Notes under the pieces: model-generated
The model's input: the letters and a program-made list of their open reading frames with translations, nothing else
Databases searched by the model: none
Told to the model about the DNA's origin: nothing
Program-made: the position numbers and the translations under genes
DNA from: Tepidibacter hydrothermalis
GTDB taxonomy: Bacteria > Bacillota > Clostridia > Peptostreptococcales > Peptostreptococcaceae
Direction: 5' to 3'
Length of the DNA: 64,000 bases
Assembly (NCBI RefSeq): GCF_029542625.1
Contig: NZ_CP120733.1
Span: 2,604,001 to 2,668,000 of the forward strand
Shown here: piece by piece, positions 37,079-45,840 of the stretch
How the letters are laid out: every line of letters begins with the position of its first letter
How positions within the stretch are numbered: position 1 is the stretch's first letter

Positions 37079-38308
37079 TTAACAATTCATACCAGCAAGG
37101 TATCCTGTAGAAAAAGCTATTTGCAAATTAAACCCTCCTGTATAAGCATCCACATCAATAACTTCACCTGCAAAATACAATCCTTCAATTAATTTAGACT
37201 CCATAGTACTTGGATTAATTTCATTTATTTTTACTCCTCCAGATGTAACTATAGCATCCTTTATAGGTCTATATTTTTTTATATTTAAAGTCATATTTTT
37301 TAAAGAGTAAATCAGTTTTTTGCGCTCTTCTTTTGATATTTGATTTACTATTTTTTTAGGATCTATCTCTGTTAACTCTACTATCGTAGGTATCATCTTT
37401 TGAGGAAGTAAACCTTTTAAAGCTTCTTCAAAATCTTTGGTTGAATACTTATCAAAATCTCTTTGTATTCTATTATCAAGCTTTTCATTAGATAAAGCTG
37501 GTTTTAAATCTATTATAACTCTGTAATCATTCTTATCCATATCTTTTATATAACAACTTGCAGACAATATAACAGGACCTGATATTCCATAACTATTAAA
37601 ATTAAGTTCTCCAAAATCATCATATACCTTTTTGTTGTTTTTATTCAAGACCTTTATAGATATATTTCTAAGAGTTAATCCTTGTAAATTTTTTACCCAT
37701 TTTTCCTTAGTTTCAAGTGGAACTAAAGATGGCTTTATTTTATTTATATTATGTCCATTTTGTCTTGCAAATTTATATCCATCTCCAGTTGACCCTGTTT
37801 GAGGATAAGATGCACCTCCTGTTGCAATTATTACACTGTCACACGTTATACTTTTTCCATTCTTTAACACTATATTTTTTACACATCCATCATTTGATTC
37901 TACTTTATCAACCTCTCCTTTTAAAACCTTTACATTATTTTGTTTCATATACTTTTTAAGAGCTTCAACTACATCAGACGATCTATCTGAAACAGGAAAT
38001 ACCCTATTTCCTCTCTCAACCTTAGTTTTAACCCCTAATTTATTAAATAGCTCTATAACGTCCATATTAGTAAAAGTATAAAAAGCACTATATAAAAATT
38101 TTCCATTTACAGGAACATTTTCAATCAACTCTTCAACATCACAATCATTAGTTATATTACATCTTCCTTTTCCTGTTATCAAAAGTTTCTTTCCCACCAT
38201 ACTATTTTTCTCAATCAAAGTAACATCTAGACCTCTACCTCCAGCAATAGAAGCTGCAATCATTCCAGCTGCTCCTCCACCAATTACTACTACTTTTTTA
38301 TCTATCAA
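37079..38308 (-). CDS. NAD(P)/FAD-dependent oxidoreductase, HI0933/BaiN family
   Basis: 409 aa with a TTG start six bases after GAGGAG. FAD-binding Rossmann motif VVVIGGGAAGMIAASIAG at the N-terminus; then NSMVGKKLLITGKGRCNITN, DSVIIATGGASYPQTGSTGDGYKFA and the C-terminal GLYFAGEVIDVDAYTGGFNLQIAFSTGYLAG. These define the HI0933-like family, whose bile-acid-metabolism member is BaiN, but most members are of unknown substrate. It is probably a cytoplasmic flavoprotein reductase. It stands between cinA and the double-cubane operon. Confidence 0.88.
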   Translation of the reverse strand: MIDKKVVVIGGGAAGMIAASIAGGRGLDVTLIEKNSMVGKKLLITGKGRCNITNDCDVEELIENVPVNGKFLYSAFYTFTNMDVIELFNKLGVKTKVERGNRVFPVSDRSSDVVEALKKYMKQNNVKVLKGEVDKVESNDGCVKNIVLKNGKSITCDSVIIATGGASYPQTGSTGDGYKFARQNGHNINKIKPSLVPLETKEKWVKNLQGLTLRNISIKVLNKNNKKVYDDFGELNFNSYGISGPVILSASCYIKDMDKNDYRVIIDLKPALSNEKLDNRIQRDFDKYSTKDFEEALKGLLPQKMIPTIVELTEIDPKKIVNQISKEERKKLIYSLKNMTLNIKKYRPIKDAIVTSGGVKINEINPSTMESKLIEGLYFAGEVIDVDAYTGGFNLQIAFSTGYLAGMNC

Positions 38309-38404
38309 TTAAAACTCCTCCTCAATTAACTCATCTAGTTATTATACTTTAAAATAATACCCGAAAAACAAAATAAGGACAAGATTAAATCTTATCCTTA
38401 TTTA

Positions 38405-39160
38405 TTACCCTAAAAGAGCAGCTCCAATTGCACCTGTAAATTGAGCGCGATCATCAGTATTTATTTTTTTATTTAGTCTTTTTTGAAGTGCATCTTTTAA
38501 GTATTTATTAGTACACAATCCACCTGAAAAAAATACTTCTTCATTTAAGTTAATTTTTGAGGTAAGAGAACTCACTTTATCTACTATAGAATGAACAAGT
38601 CCAGATGCTATATCTTCCTTTTTAGCTCCCTTAGATTTTAAACTTATAATTTCAGATTCAGCAAATACAGTACACATACTATTTATTTTCACAGGAGTAC
38701 CGTTATAAGCCATATCAGACAACTCTTCTACATCTATATCCATAGCATTACATATAACCTCTAAAAACCTACCAGTACCTGCTGCACACTTATCATTCAT
38801 TATAAAATTTAAAACTCTTCCATCATCATCAAGCTCAATTGCCTTGCTATCTTGCCCTCCTATGTCTATTATTGCACTAGTTTTTTCATTTAAAAATTTA
38901 GCTCCCTTAGCGTGGCATGTAATTTCAGTTATTTTCTTATCAACAAAATCTAGTGCAACTCTTCCATATCCAGTTGCTACAATACTTTTTATGTCTTTTT
39001 TATTCAAATCATTATTATAGAGCATATCATCAACTAAACTCTCACAAGTTTCCTTTGGATTCCATCCACTTGGACATACTCTATATTCAACAATCTTTTT
39101 ATCTTTCATAAGAACTATCTTAGTAGCAACTGAGCCAATATCTATTCCTATTGTATACAA
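38405..39160 (-). CDS. ATP-dependent activator of a 2-hydroxyacyl-CoA-dehydratase-type enzyme (BadF/BcrA family)
   Basis: 251 aa from TTG 39160, eight bases after GGAG (GTG 39169 overlaps that site). ASKHA ATPase with YTIGIDIGSVATKIVLMKD, SAIIDIGGQDSKAIEL, and the [4Fe-4S] cysteines of the dimer interface in MNDKCAAGTGRFLEV and INSMCTVFAESEIISL; the C-terminal VFFSGGLCTNKYLKDALQKR closes the nucleotide pocket. Such proteins spend ATP to push one electron at very low potential into a partner dehydratase or double-cubane enzyme. The partner is the gene at 39426-40718 in the same operon. Confidence 0.92.
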   Translation of the reverse strand: MYTIGIDIGSVATKIVLMKDKKIVEYRVCPSGWNPKETCESLVDDMLYNNDLNKKDIKSIVATGYGRVALDFVDKKITEITCHAKGAKFLNEKTSAIIDIGGQDSKAIELDDDGRVLNFIMNDKCAAGTGRFLEVICNAMDIDVEELSDMAYNGTPVKINSMCTVFAESEIISLKSKGAKKEDIASGLVHSIVDKVSSLTSKINLNEEVFFSGGLCTNKYLKDALQKRLNKKINTDDRAQFTGAIGAALLG

Positions 39161-39177
39161 TTTAAGCACTCCTTAAA

Positions 39178-39429
39178 TTACCATAATTTTTCACATGTAT
39201 TTACTTCTTTATTTACTTTGTATAAACCTTCATTCTTTAATTTATTTTTATTCACCAAATTATGTACACAAGATAATACTTCTTCTTTTAACATTATAGA
39301 CATTCCACAACATTTGCTTATAATTCTAGGCGTTGGTACTATTGTGTATTTTATTTTGTCTTTTCTTAGAACTTTTTCAAAACAAAATCCATCATTATAA
39401 GATTCAAATAAAATATAATACTTTATCAA
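39178..39429 (-). CDS. DUF3343 family protein
   Basis: 83 aa. KYYILFESYNDGFCFEKVLRKDKIKYTIVPTPRIISKCCGMSI matches DUF3343, a small family with conserved cysteines (KCCGMS) sometimes proposed as a sulfur or selenium carrier. Its ATG overlaps the TGA of the upstream enzyme gene (ATGA), and it ends 17 bp before the activator, so all three are co-translated. Its position between a double-cubane enzyme and its activator suggests a role in cluster or electron handling, which is an inference. Confidence 0.8.
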   Translation of the reverse strand: MIKYYILFESYNDGFCFEKVLRKDKIKYTIVPTPRIISKCCGMSIMLKEEVLSCVHNLVNKNKLKNEGLYKVNKEVNTCEKLW

Positions 39430-40718
39430 GCCATAACACCTTTCTTTTCTCTAACCATTTCAACTAGAGCTTCCACTCTTGTTTTTATCTGACCTGTATC
39501 TTCTTCACTATAATCAGTTTCTATCATGATAACAGGTATTCCTTTTTCTTTTAATGCTTTTTCTATATTCTTATATTCAATTGCATACGTAGAACAGAAT
39601 TGTAAAGAATTATATACAACCGCATCCACTTTATATTCATCTACATATCTTAATACATCCTCTACTCTTCCTTCATTAGGTGTAAAACATGCACAGTTTA
39701 TTCCAAGATATCTATTAGCTAAATTTTCAAATTGTTCATCCATATTTTCTGCATCTTCACTAACTTGATTTTCAAAATATCTAGTTCCAGTACAAGTTTC
39801 CTCACAAACTACTACAGCATCACTTGTCTCTACTATGTGATGTATCTTCCAATTAGGGATTGACATAGGAGTTCCTGTAATCATAATTCTTGGGGTATCC
39901 TTATCAAATACTCCTTCATCTTTTTTTACTCTTTCTTCTAATTCATCACATAAATTATTAGTCTGTTCTATAAATCTATCTATATCATCATAAAAAGCAA
40001 TTTGAGATACTAAAAGTGCATCTTTTCCACTTATAGGAACTGGATCACATTTTCTAAGGTCATATAATCTCTTTAAAACTTTTCTCTTTTTATTTACAAG
40101 TTCTGTTTTCTCTTTTAAATTTTCAAAACTAAGTTTATTTCCTGTTTTCTCTTCCAAAACATCTTTATATGTATTCATTTCATCTATCCAATGAAGTTTA
40201 TCTTTTTCTCTTTTCATCTGTGGTAAATCCATTACATGTACATCCATATGTTCACCTAATATCTCCCACGCCTTCTTCTTTCCATCACATGTAGTTTCTC
40301 CAACTACCATATCACATGATTGGAAATACGGACATGTTCTACTTAGCTTAGCTCCAATTGAAGCTTTAATAAGAGGACATGTATTTCTTGGCATCACTTT
40401 TTCGCCATCAGGAACCCAAAATTGAGATCCAGAACATATACCTACAGGTACACAATTAAGAGCCAGTGTTATCTCATCTGGAACAAATACACAAAATGAT
40501 CCAACAACTTTTTTATCTTCTTTTTTTGAATCTTGAAGCTCTTTTATTCTAAGTCCATGAACTTCAGATATTACAAAGTTATAATAATTCATATTTTCTG
40601 GTCTATTCTCTTGCGAAAGATATATATTTTCATAAAACATTGGAAGAACTTCACAAAGTCCATCGTGCTTTTCAATATCAACATCTAATTCTTGCCACAT
40701 TTTTGTATAATCCGCCAT
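39426..40718 (-). CDS. Double-cubane-type iron-sulfur enzyme, 2-hydroxyacyl-CoA dehydratase family
   Basis: 430 aa from ATG 40718, placed by GGAGGAGA; the frame is open 36 codons further upstream without a site. It is a single polypeptide of the HgdB/BcrC fold with many conserved cysteines: FVPDEITLALNCVPVGICSGSQF, MPRNTCPLIKASIG, RTCPYFQSCDMVVGETTCDGKK, VVCEETCTGTRYFEN, LGINCACFTPNEGR and NSLQFCSTYAIEY. True dehydratases have two subunits; one-subunit members that sit beside a single activator gene match the double-cubane cluster proteins, which carry an [8Fe-9S] cluster and reduce small molecules such as acetylene at low potential. The substrate here is unknown; a dehydratase role is not excluded. 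Confidence 0.85.
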   Translation of the reverse strand: MADYTKMWQELDVDIEKHDGLCEVLPMFYENIYLSQENRPENMNYYNFVISEVHGLRIKELQDSKKEDKKVVGSFCVFVPDEITLALNCVPVGICSGSQFWVPDGEKVMPRNTCPLIKASIGAKLSRTCPYFQSCDMVVGETTCDGKKKAWEILGEHMDVHVMDLPQMKREKDKLHWIDEMNTYKDVLEEKTGNKLSFENLKEKTELVNKKRKVLKRLYDLRKCDPVPISGKDALLVSQIAFYDDIDRFIEQTNNLCDELEERVKKDEGVFDKDTPRIMITGTPMSIPNWKIHHIVETSDAVVVCEETCTGTRYFENQVSEDAENMDEQFENLANRYLGINCACFTPNEGRVEDVLRYVDEYKVDAVVYNSLQFCSTYAIEYKNIEKALKEKGIPVIMIETDYSEEDTGQIKTRVEALVEMVREKKGVMA

Positions 40719-40912
40719 ATTATCTCCTCCAAAATAAGATTTATAATCACTTTCCTTAATATAGTACCTTATTTTGTAATAAAAACCATTAAATATAAAA
40801 TTTATCAATATGCAAATTTTTATCATAGAAAAAATTTATAAAAATCTTTATCTGAAGATTTTAAGTACACGACTTCTTTACTTTTATAATCGTAACATTT
40901 AATCAACAATTA

Positions 40913-40972
40913 AAAATGGTGCCCATTGAAATGCTAACTACTTTTAGTTAGTATTTCAATGGGCACCATTTT
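40913..40972. repeat. Solo palindrome of the MITE-like family 3; also hpt terminator
   Basis: A 60-bp inverted repeat with 28-bp arms identical at 27 of 28 positions (left arm AAAATGGTGCCCATTGAAAT...) around a CTTT loop. The arm matches the terminal inverted repeats of the full 200-bp elements at 47838-48039 and 63734-63932, so this is a copy that has lost its whole interior. On the minus strand it is followed by TTTTTAA, so it also terminates hpt, which ends at 41017. Confidence 0.75.
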
Positions 40973-41016
40973 CCCTCAACCACTAATATACTTCATTTGA
41001 TATATAAATCTAGTTA

Positions 41017-41544
41017 TTAATCTTGTTTTTCAACAATGCCTATGTAAGGTACATTTCTAAATTTCTCTCCACAATCTATTCCATATCCCACGATGAACTT
41101 ATCAGGTATTTTGAATCCTACATAATCAACTGGTATATCACACTTTCTTCTTTCAGGTTTATCAAGTAGCGTACATATTTTTAATGATTTTGGATTCCTA
41201 GCCATTAAATTTTCACGTAAGTAACTAAGAGTAAGACCTGTATCTATTATATCTTCTACTATAATTACGTTTTTACCTTCTATATCACTATCTAAATCTT
41301 TTAATATTCTTACAACACCCGAGCTTTGAGTAGACATTCCATAACTTGATACAGCCATAAAGTCTAAGCATATATCCAAATCTATTTTTCTTATAATATC
41401 TGATATAAATACGCAAGCACCTTTTAATATTCCAACGAATACAACTTCCTCGCCTTTATATTCTTTTTCTATAGTTTTAGCAAGTTCATAAACCTTTTTT
41501 GATATTTCTTCTTCACTTATAAGAACGTCCGTAATTTTATACAC
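41017..41544 (-). CDS. hpt: Hypoxanthine (guanine) phosphoribosyltransferase
   Basis: 175 aa from GTG 41544, eight bases after GGGAG (GTG 41553 overlaps that site). It transfers PRPP to hypoxanthine or guanine in purine salvage. The PRPP-binding loop reads NVIIVEDIIDTGLTLSYL, preceded by the substrate region VVFVGILKGACVFISDIIR and the flexible loop FMAVSSYGMSTQSSGVVRI; YVGFKIPDKFIVGYGIDCGEKFRNVPYIGI closes the base pocket. It would use hypoxanthine from the adenine deaminase at 15038-16765. It is monocistronic, with a good sigma-A promoter at 41576-41604. Confidence 0.95.
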   Translation of the reverse strand: MYKITDVLISEEEISKKVYELAKTIEKEYKGEEVVFVGILKGACVFISDIIRKIDLDICLDFMAVSSYGMSTQSSGVVRILKDLDSDIEGKNVIIVEDIIDTGLTLSYLRENLMARNPKSLKICTLLDKPERRKCDIPVDYVGFKIPDKFIVGYGIDCGEKFRNVPYIGIVEKQD

Positions 41545-41575
41545 TTTTATCACTCCCGTTTGTTTATTCTATCAA

Positions 41576-41604
41576 ATTATATCATACTTTCGATATAATG
41601 TGAA
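41576..41604 (-). promoter_or_regulatory. Sigma-A promoter of hpt
   Basis: On the minus strand TTCACA (41599-41604) and TATAAT (41576-41581) are separated by 17 bp, with the start site about 25 bases upstream of the ribosome site. Confidence 0.75.
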
Positions 41605-41766
41605 TATTTTTAGATTTATGTTTTTAAATATTCGTGTTTAATTTCAATTTATTAATTTCCTTCACTTATTAATGTTATCCATAATTTCAAGGTATTATCC
41701 ATTGCAAATTTAGTTCTCTTGTCAATGTTATCTACAAGTCGAAAATCCTAGAATTTCCTTAAGCAT
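41605..41766. other. Spacer between the hpt promoter and a family 1 repeat
   Basis: AT-rich intergenic sequence. It includes weak matches to family 4 (TTATCCATTGCAAA and a CCTTAAGCATAAAAA block also found at 3281), but no gene or confident structure. Confidence 0.4.
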
Positions 41767-41876
41767 AAAAAAGTTCTTCTTTAGAAGAATCTTAAATGTA
41801 AACTTTTTTGAAACTCATAACGAAAATTATACTTATTCACCACTTAAAGAGGAATATAATTTCCTATTCGTTATAA
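41767..41876. repeat. Dispersed two-hairpin repeat, family 1 (copy C, complete)
   Basis: 110 bp. Its first 70 bases equal 33350-33419 except at one position, and the whole element aligns with 35141-35249. Hairpin 1: AAAAAAGTT/AACTTTTTT enclosing TTCTTC-TTTA-GAAGAA. Hairpin 2: ATAACGAAAATTATA pairing with TATAATTT-CCTA-TTCGTTAT. Confidence 0.8.
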
Positions 41877-41880
41877 AAAA

Positions 41881-41910
41881 ATAAAAGCTAAGTATGTCCT
41901 TAGCTTTTAT
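41881..41910 (-). terminator. Terminator overlapping the ykvA-like stop codon
   Basis: Perfect 12-bp arms ATAAAAGCTAAG/CTTAGCTTTTAT with a 6-nt loop; the TAA stop of the gene ending at 41900 is inside the stem. On the minus strand TTTTTTT follows shortly. Confidence 0.8.
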
Positions 41911-42238
41911 CTTCTATATCGTACTCTATATTCTCTATAATATTACTGTATTCACTGTTACTTCTACATTTTATATTTTTTGACTTCAATTCATATTCAT
42001 CTAATTCCCTGTTTATTTCCGTAAGCAAGTAAAGAATTACTACTCCATCATCAATAATACCAAGACCTAATATAACCTCTGGAATTAAATCTAGTGGAGA
42101 TATAAAATATATAAAACCAAATAGCAATAGCATAATAACCTTTACTTTTTTAAACTTAGACACACAGCTATCCTTTAAAAATTCAGACACAAGTCCTATT
42201 CTTTTAAAAAACGACAAAGCATACTTAAATTTTTTCAT
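41900..42238 (-). CDS. YkvA/DUF1232 family small membrane protein
   Basis: 112 aa. The DUF1232 core is clear: IMLLLFGFIYFISPLDLIPEVILGLGIIDDGVVILYLLTEINREL, in which YFISPLDLIPE and GIIDD are the hallmark motifs in a hydrophobic helical hairpin. An N-terminal amphipathic segment (KKFKYALSFFKRIGLV) precedes it and an acidic tail follows. The function of the family is unknown; some members are secreted or membrane-associated. It diverges from the Nudix gene. Confidence 0.82.
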   Translation of the reverse strand: MKKFKYALSFFKRIGLVSEFLKDSCVSKFKKVKVIMLLLFGFIYFISPLDLIPEVILGLGIIDDGVVILYLLTEINRELDEYELKSKNIKCRSNSEYSNIIENIEYDIEDKS

Positions 42239-42414
42239 AATATATCATCCTTTTACATATTTATTTGTATATATTTTTCCACAACTCATTAACACTATAT
42301 ATTAAATATATATTATAATTATAATATATATTCATAGATAAAGCTAAACTTAATTCAGATAGCGTTCTAGAAATTTTAGCCTTCGCACAAAATAAATATT
42401 TAAAGGAGATTTTT

Positions 42415-43041
42415 ATGATACAGAAGATTACTAGTAGTTTTAACAAATTTAAACCTCAATTAAATGGCTATACAAATTTAGTAAAAGCATCCGTTTTAAT
42501 TCCTTTAATTGAAAAAAATTCAGATATTTTTCTTTTATTTGAAGTTCGATCAAAGAATTTAAATACCAGTCCTTCAGAAATTTCATTCCCAGGCGGAAAA
42601 TTCGATGAATGCGACATAACTCTAAGACAAACAGCTATACGAGAAACATGTGAAGAACTAGGATTAAATGAAGACAATATATCTATAACAACCCCGTTGA
42701 ATGTGCTTCTAACTCCATTTAATATGATCATCCACCCATTTCTAGGTACAATAAACGATTATAATGCTATTAGCATAAATGAAGATGAGGTAGATCACAT
42801 ATTTTTAGTTCCTTTAAGTTTTTTTATAAATACAAAACCTAAGTCTTATAAACACAAGATAAAAATACACCCTTGTAATGACTTTCCCTATAGCTTGATA
42901 CCAAACGGTCAAAACTATAAATTTAAAGACGGTATATATGACACATTGATATATGAATATAAAAACTATGTAATATGGGGTATAACAGCTAGAATAATAA
43001 AAGATTTTGTAGATACACTTAAAGACAATCGATACTTATAA
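42415..43041 (+). CDS. Nudix hydrolase, CoA pyrophosphatase-like
   Basis: 208 aa, ATG behind AAAGGAGA. The Nudix box GGKFDECDITLRQTAIRETCEELGL (residues about 62-86) is complete, and the preceding SPSEISFPGG matches the extended UPF0035/CoA-hydrolase signature found in CoA pyrophosphatases, with the usual His/Gln-rich LxxHxGQ variant replaced by TSPSEIS. It probably cleaves CoA or a related dinucleotide to 4'-phosphopantetheine and 3',5'-ADP. It is convergent with the PD-(D/E)XK gene, whose 3' end overlaps its own by 23 bp. Confidence 0.85.
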   Translation: MIQKITSSFNKFKPQLNGYTNLVKASVLIPLIEKNSDIFLLFEVRSKNLNTSPSEISFPGGKFDECDITLRQTAIRETCEELGLNEDNISITTPLNVLLTPFNMIIHPFLGTINDYNAISINEDEVDHIFLVPLSFFINTKPKSYKHKIKIHPCNDFPYSLIPNGQNYKFKDGIYDTLIYEYKNYVIWGITARIIKDFVDTLKDNRYL

Positions 43042-43687
43042 ACTGTTTATTACAAATAGAGTTAAATTGGCAAAAAGAACAATGTTTACCTATTTTCTGC
43101 TTAAAATCTCTTTCATTTTTTATACCAACTATTTTGTCTTTAAGTTCCATTTTATTGTATTTATGATCATTATCGCTATAATCTATTTTTACATAATTAT
43201 CAAACCTTGGATTATAATATATAAGACTTATATCATTAGGACTTATATTGAATTTTTCAGCTACATTATGTAAGTATATTTTAGTTTGATACGATTTTTC
43301 CATCTTAGATCTATTAAACTTACTTTTATTAGTTTTCCAATCGTATATAATTATTTTTTCTTTTTCTATTTTTATAAGATCTACTTTTGCTATTAATGAC
43401 ATTTCTTCATCTTTGTATTTTATATTATACTCAGGGTACATATTTTTTTCTCTTTTTAAGAACTTTTTCAAATTATTAAGTAGCATATAATCTGGTCTTC
43501 CTTGTTCTAACTGTTCATCTATTCCTATGTAATACCTTTGTGCCAATAGATGAAACTCACTACCAAAGTTTTGATCATCCTTGCTCCACTTTATATTATC
43601 AATATATATTTTCTTAAATTTAAGCCTACACGTATCATAGGTATCTATACTAGATTGGCTGAATTGTATATTTTTGAAATCACTCAT
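43019..43687 (-). CDS. PD-(D/E)XK nuclease with Cys cluster (RecB/AddB-type)
   Basis: 222 aa. Motifs of the RecB/AddB nuclease family: GSEFHLLAQRY (motif I His), AKVDLIKIEKEKIIIYDWKTNKSK (the Asp of VDLI and the Asp-x-Lys of DWK), and QTKIYLHNVAEKF (QxxxY). Four cysteines, one in TYDTCRLKFKK near the N-terminus and three in HCSFCQFNSICN at the C-terminus, match the [4Fe-4S] cluster that staples AddB and Cas4 nucleases. It starts 2 bp after the UvrD-like gene, completing a three-gene operon in which the AddAB functions are split. Cleavage of DNA ends is inferred. Confidence 0.85.
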   Translation of the reverse strand: MSDFKNIQFSQSSIDTYDTCRLKFKKIYIDNIKWSKDDQNFGSEFHLLAQRYYIGIDEQLEQGRPDYMLLNNLKKFLKREKNMYPEYNIKYKDEEMSLIAKVDLIKIEKEKIIIYDWKTNKSKFNRSKMEKSYQTKIYLHNVAEKFNISPNDISLIYYNPRFDNYVKIDYSDNDHKYNKMELKDKIVGIKNERDFKQKIGKHCSFCQFNSICNKQFISIDCL

Positions 43688-43689
43688 GA

Positions 43690-45828
43690 TTACTTACTCC
43701 CTTCTACAAATTCTTGTGTTACGTTAAAGTATATAGAATGATTAGATTCTTTCCCATTTGTATATACATATAACCTTTCCTTAGCCCTAGTAAAAGCTAC
43801 ATACACAAGCTTTAATGTTTCAGATAGTATATCACCTTTCATCTTTCTAGTTATATTTTGAATTTCTTTATTTTCTATTAAATAATCTATTTCAGCTTTA
43901 TATAAAGTCTCTATATTTTTATATTCTGATTTTAAATAATACAACTCTCCTATAAACTTATCATTGAACTTTCCAGGATACTCCGATATTGTCATATGAG
44001 GTATAATTACAATATCCCATTCAAGTCCTTTAGCCTTATGACAAGTGGTTATAGTAACACTTCCTTTTTGAGGCTCATATCCTTGTTCTTCAAATACCAT
44101 AGATGCAAAATAATTAAATGAATTTTTATTCTTTAAAAGTTCATAAGCTAAATTCTCCAATGTAAAGTTACTGTTTTCAAAAAACATTTTATTACATATA
44201 CTCGATATATAATCTAGTATTGCAAGTTCTTGCAAGTTAAATTTAAATTCTTCCCCTATTTGAACTAAAAATTTATCTATCTTTTGTCTTGAATATTCAA
44301 ATAAATTTCTAAGATTGTTAAGTACCTCATTTAACTCTTCTCCTATATCCAATTTTTTAATACCTTTGTTTGCAATAGGAAAAAATATATCCTCTATATC
44401 GTATTTATCAAATTCATTTTTTTGAATTTCACTAAGTTCTTCATCATAAACCATATCTATTACCTTAAATAAATTATCTTTATCTGGGTTTGCTATAAAT
44501 CTTACTATCTTTCCTATCTTCTCAATTACAAGAGCTGCCTCTCCTCTATACTTATCTATAACTTGATAAGGTATATCTTCTTTTTCAAATAAATTAATAT
44601 ACCTATCTATCTTATAATTGTATCTAAGAAGCAATGCTATTGTTTTATCTGGATATTTCTTTACAATATTTTTTATATTACAAACTACATCTTTCATCTC
44701 TATATCTTCATTTTGGCAAGTTCTTGTATATATACCTATATCCTCTACAACAGGATTTTGGAATGGGTCATCCTCATCAACAGGCTTTATATACTGGTTT
44801 ACTAAAACTTCATCTTTGTTTAGCTCCATTCCATTTTCATTACTCCACTTTACTAAGTGGTTTGCAAGATTTAATATATTCTTTGTATTTCTACTAGATA
44901 CTGGTATAACTATTTTATCTACATCTTCTCTTTCACAAAATCTTCTAAAAAGTCTATGATCAGAATTTGTAAAAGTTGACATGATAGCTTGATTAGGATC
45001 TCCAACTCTAACTAAGTTTTTGTGATTTTTAGATAATAGAGCAAGTATTTTCTCTTGAGCAGGAGATGAATCCTGTGCCTCGTCTTCAAATATATATGTA
45101 TATCTTTGTTGAAATTTATTTAATATATCTTCTTTATTCTCAAGTAACTTTAGAGCCCTTATTATTATATCGTCATAATCTAATTTTCCTTTTTTTATAA
45201 GATCTTTTTCATACAATATATATATATTAACTATTATCTTTAAAAGATCATCCATTTTAGGGTTATTTCTTAATATATCCTGGGCTTCATTGTAAGTTAT
45301 TCCTTTTGACTTTAGATAACTTATTATATTCTTGGCTACTGCTATAAATTTATCGTTCCATTTTTTTTCAATCTTTTGTATATACTCTTGAGAGCTATTA
45401 TTTCTTATATTTAAGTATTTAGAATATATATGTTTATAATTTTTATAGAATTCAAATGAATGTTTTCTAATTATCTCATTAGCTTCAATATCATCTATAA
45501 CTTCAAAATCATCATCAAAACCTGCATCCTTTGGACTTTCTCTTATGACAGAATTAGCTAGAGAATGAAGTGTTTTGCATTCCCACCCTTTGTTACTATC
45601 AAGTCCTCTGTCTTCTAATAAGTTCTTCAACTTGGTTTTAAAGTTTGATACAGCACTATTAGTGAAAGTAACTATAAGAATCTTCCCATCTTTATTTAAA
45701 CCCTGTTCTATAAGTTCTGCTGTCTTTGATGTTATAACTGTAGTTTTCCCAGCACCCGGAACAGATGGTACCGCAAGTGTACCTCCTTTATACTGCATTA
45801 CTTGTATTTGACCTTCTCTCCACTTCAT
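43690..45828 (-). CDS. UvrD/PcrA-type superfamily 1 helicase (AddA-like, no nuclease domain)
   Basis: 712 aa. All SF1A motifs are present: Walker A PSVPGAGKTTVITSKTAELI, motif Ia IVTFTNSAVSNFKTKL, motif II YIFEDEAQDSSPAQ, motif III VRVGDPNQAI, motif IV LLLRYNYKIDRYI, motif V TTCHKAKGLEWDIVIIPHMT and motif VI LVYVAFTRAKERLYVY. There is no C-terminal nuclease domain, unlike AddA. It is flanked by an AddB-like degenerate helicase (12 bp upstream) and a separate nuclease (2 bp downstream). Together they likely unwind and process double-stranded ends. ATG behind AAAGGAGA. Confidence 0.92.
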   Translation of the reverse strand: MKWREGQIQVMQYKGGTLAVPSVPGAGKTTVITSKTAELIEQGLNKDGKILIVTFTNSAVSNFKTKLKNLLEDRGLDSNKGWECKTLHSLANSVIRESPKDAGFDDDFEVIDDIEANEIIRKHSFEFYKNYKHIYSKYLNIRNNSSQEYIQKIEKKWNDKFIAVAKNIISYLKSKGITYNEAQDILRNNPKMDDLLKIIVNIYILYEKDLIKKGKLDYDDIIIRALKLLENKEDILNKFQQRYTYIFEDEAQDSSPAQEKILALLSKNHKNLVRVGDPNQAIMSTFTNSDHRLFRRFCEREDVDKIVIPVSSRNTKNILNLANHLVKWSNENGMELNKDEVLVNQYIKPVDEDDPFQNPVVEDIGIYTRTCQNEDIEMKDVVCNIKNIVKKYPDKTIALLLRYNYKIDRYINLFEKEDIPYQVIDKYRGEAALVIEKIGKIVRFIANPDKDNLFKVIDMVYDEELSEIQKNEFDKYDIEDIFFPIANKGIKKLDIGEELNEVLNNLRNLFEYSRQKIDKFLVQIGEEFKFNLQELAILDYISSICNKMFFENSNFTLENLAYELLKNKNSFNYFASMVFEEQGYEPQKGSVTITTCHKAKGLEWDIVIIPHMTISEYPGKFNDKFIGELYYLKSEYKNIETLYKAEIDYLIENKEIQNITRKMKGDILSETLKLVYVAFTRAKERLYVYTNGKESNHSIYFNVTQEFVEGSK

Positions 45829-45840
45829 AACATATCTCCT

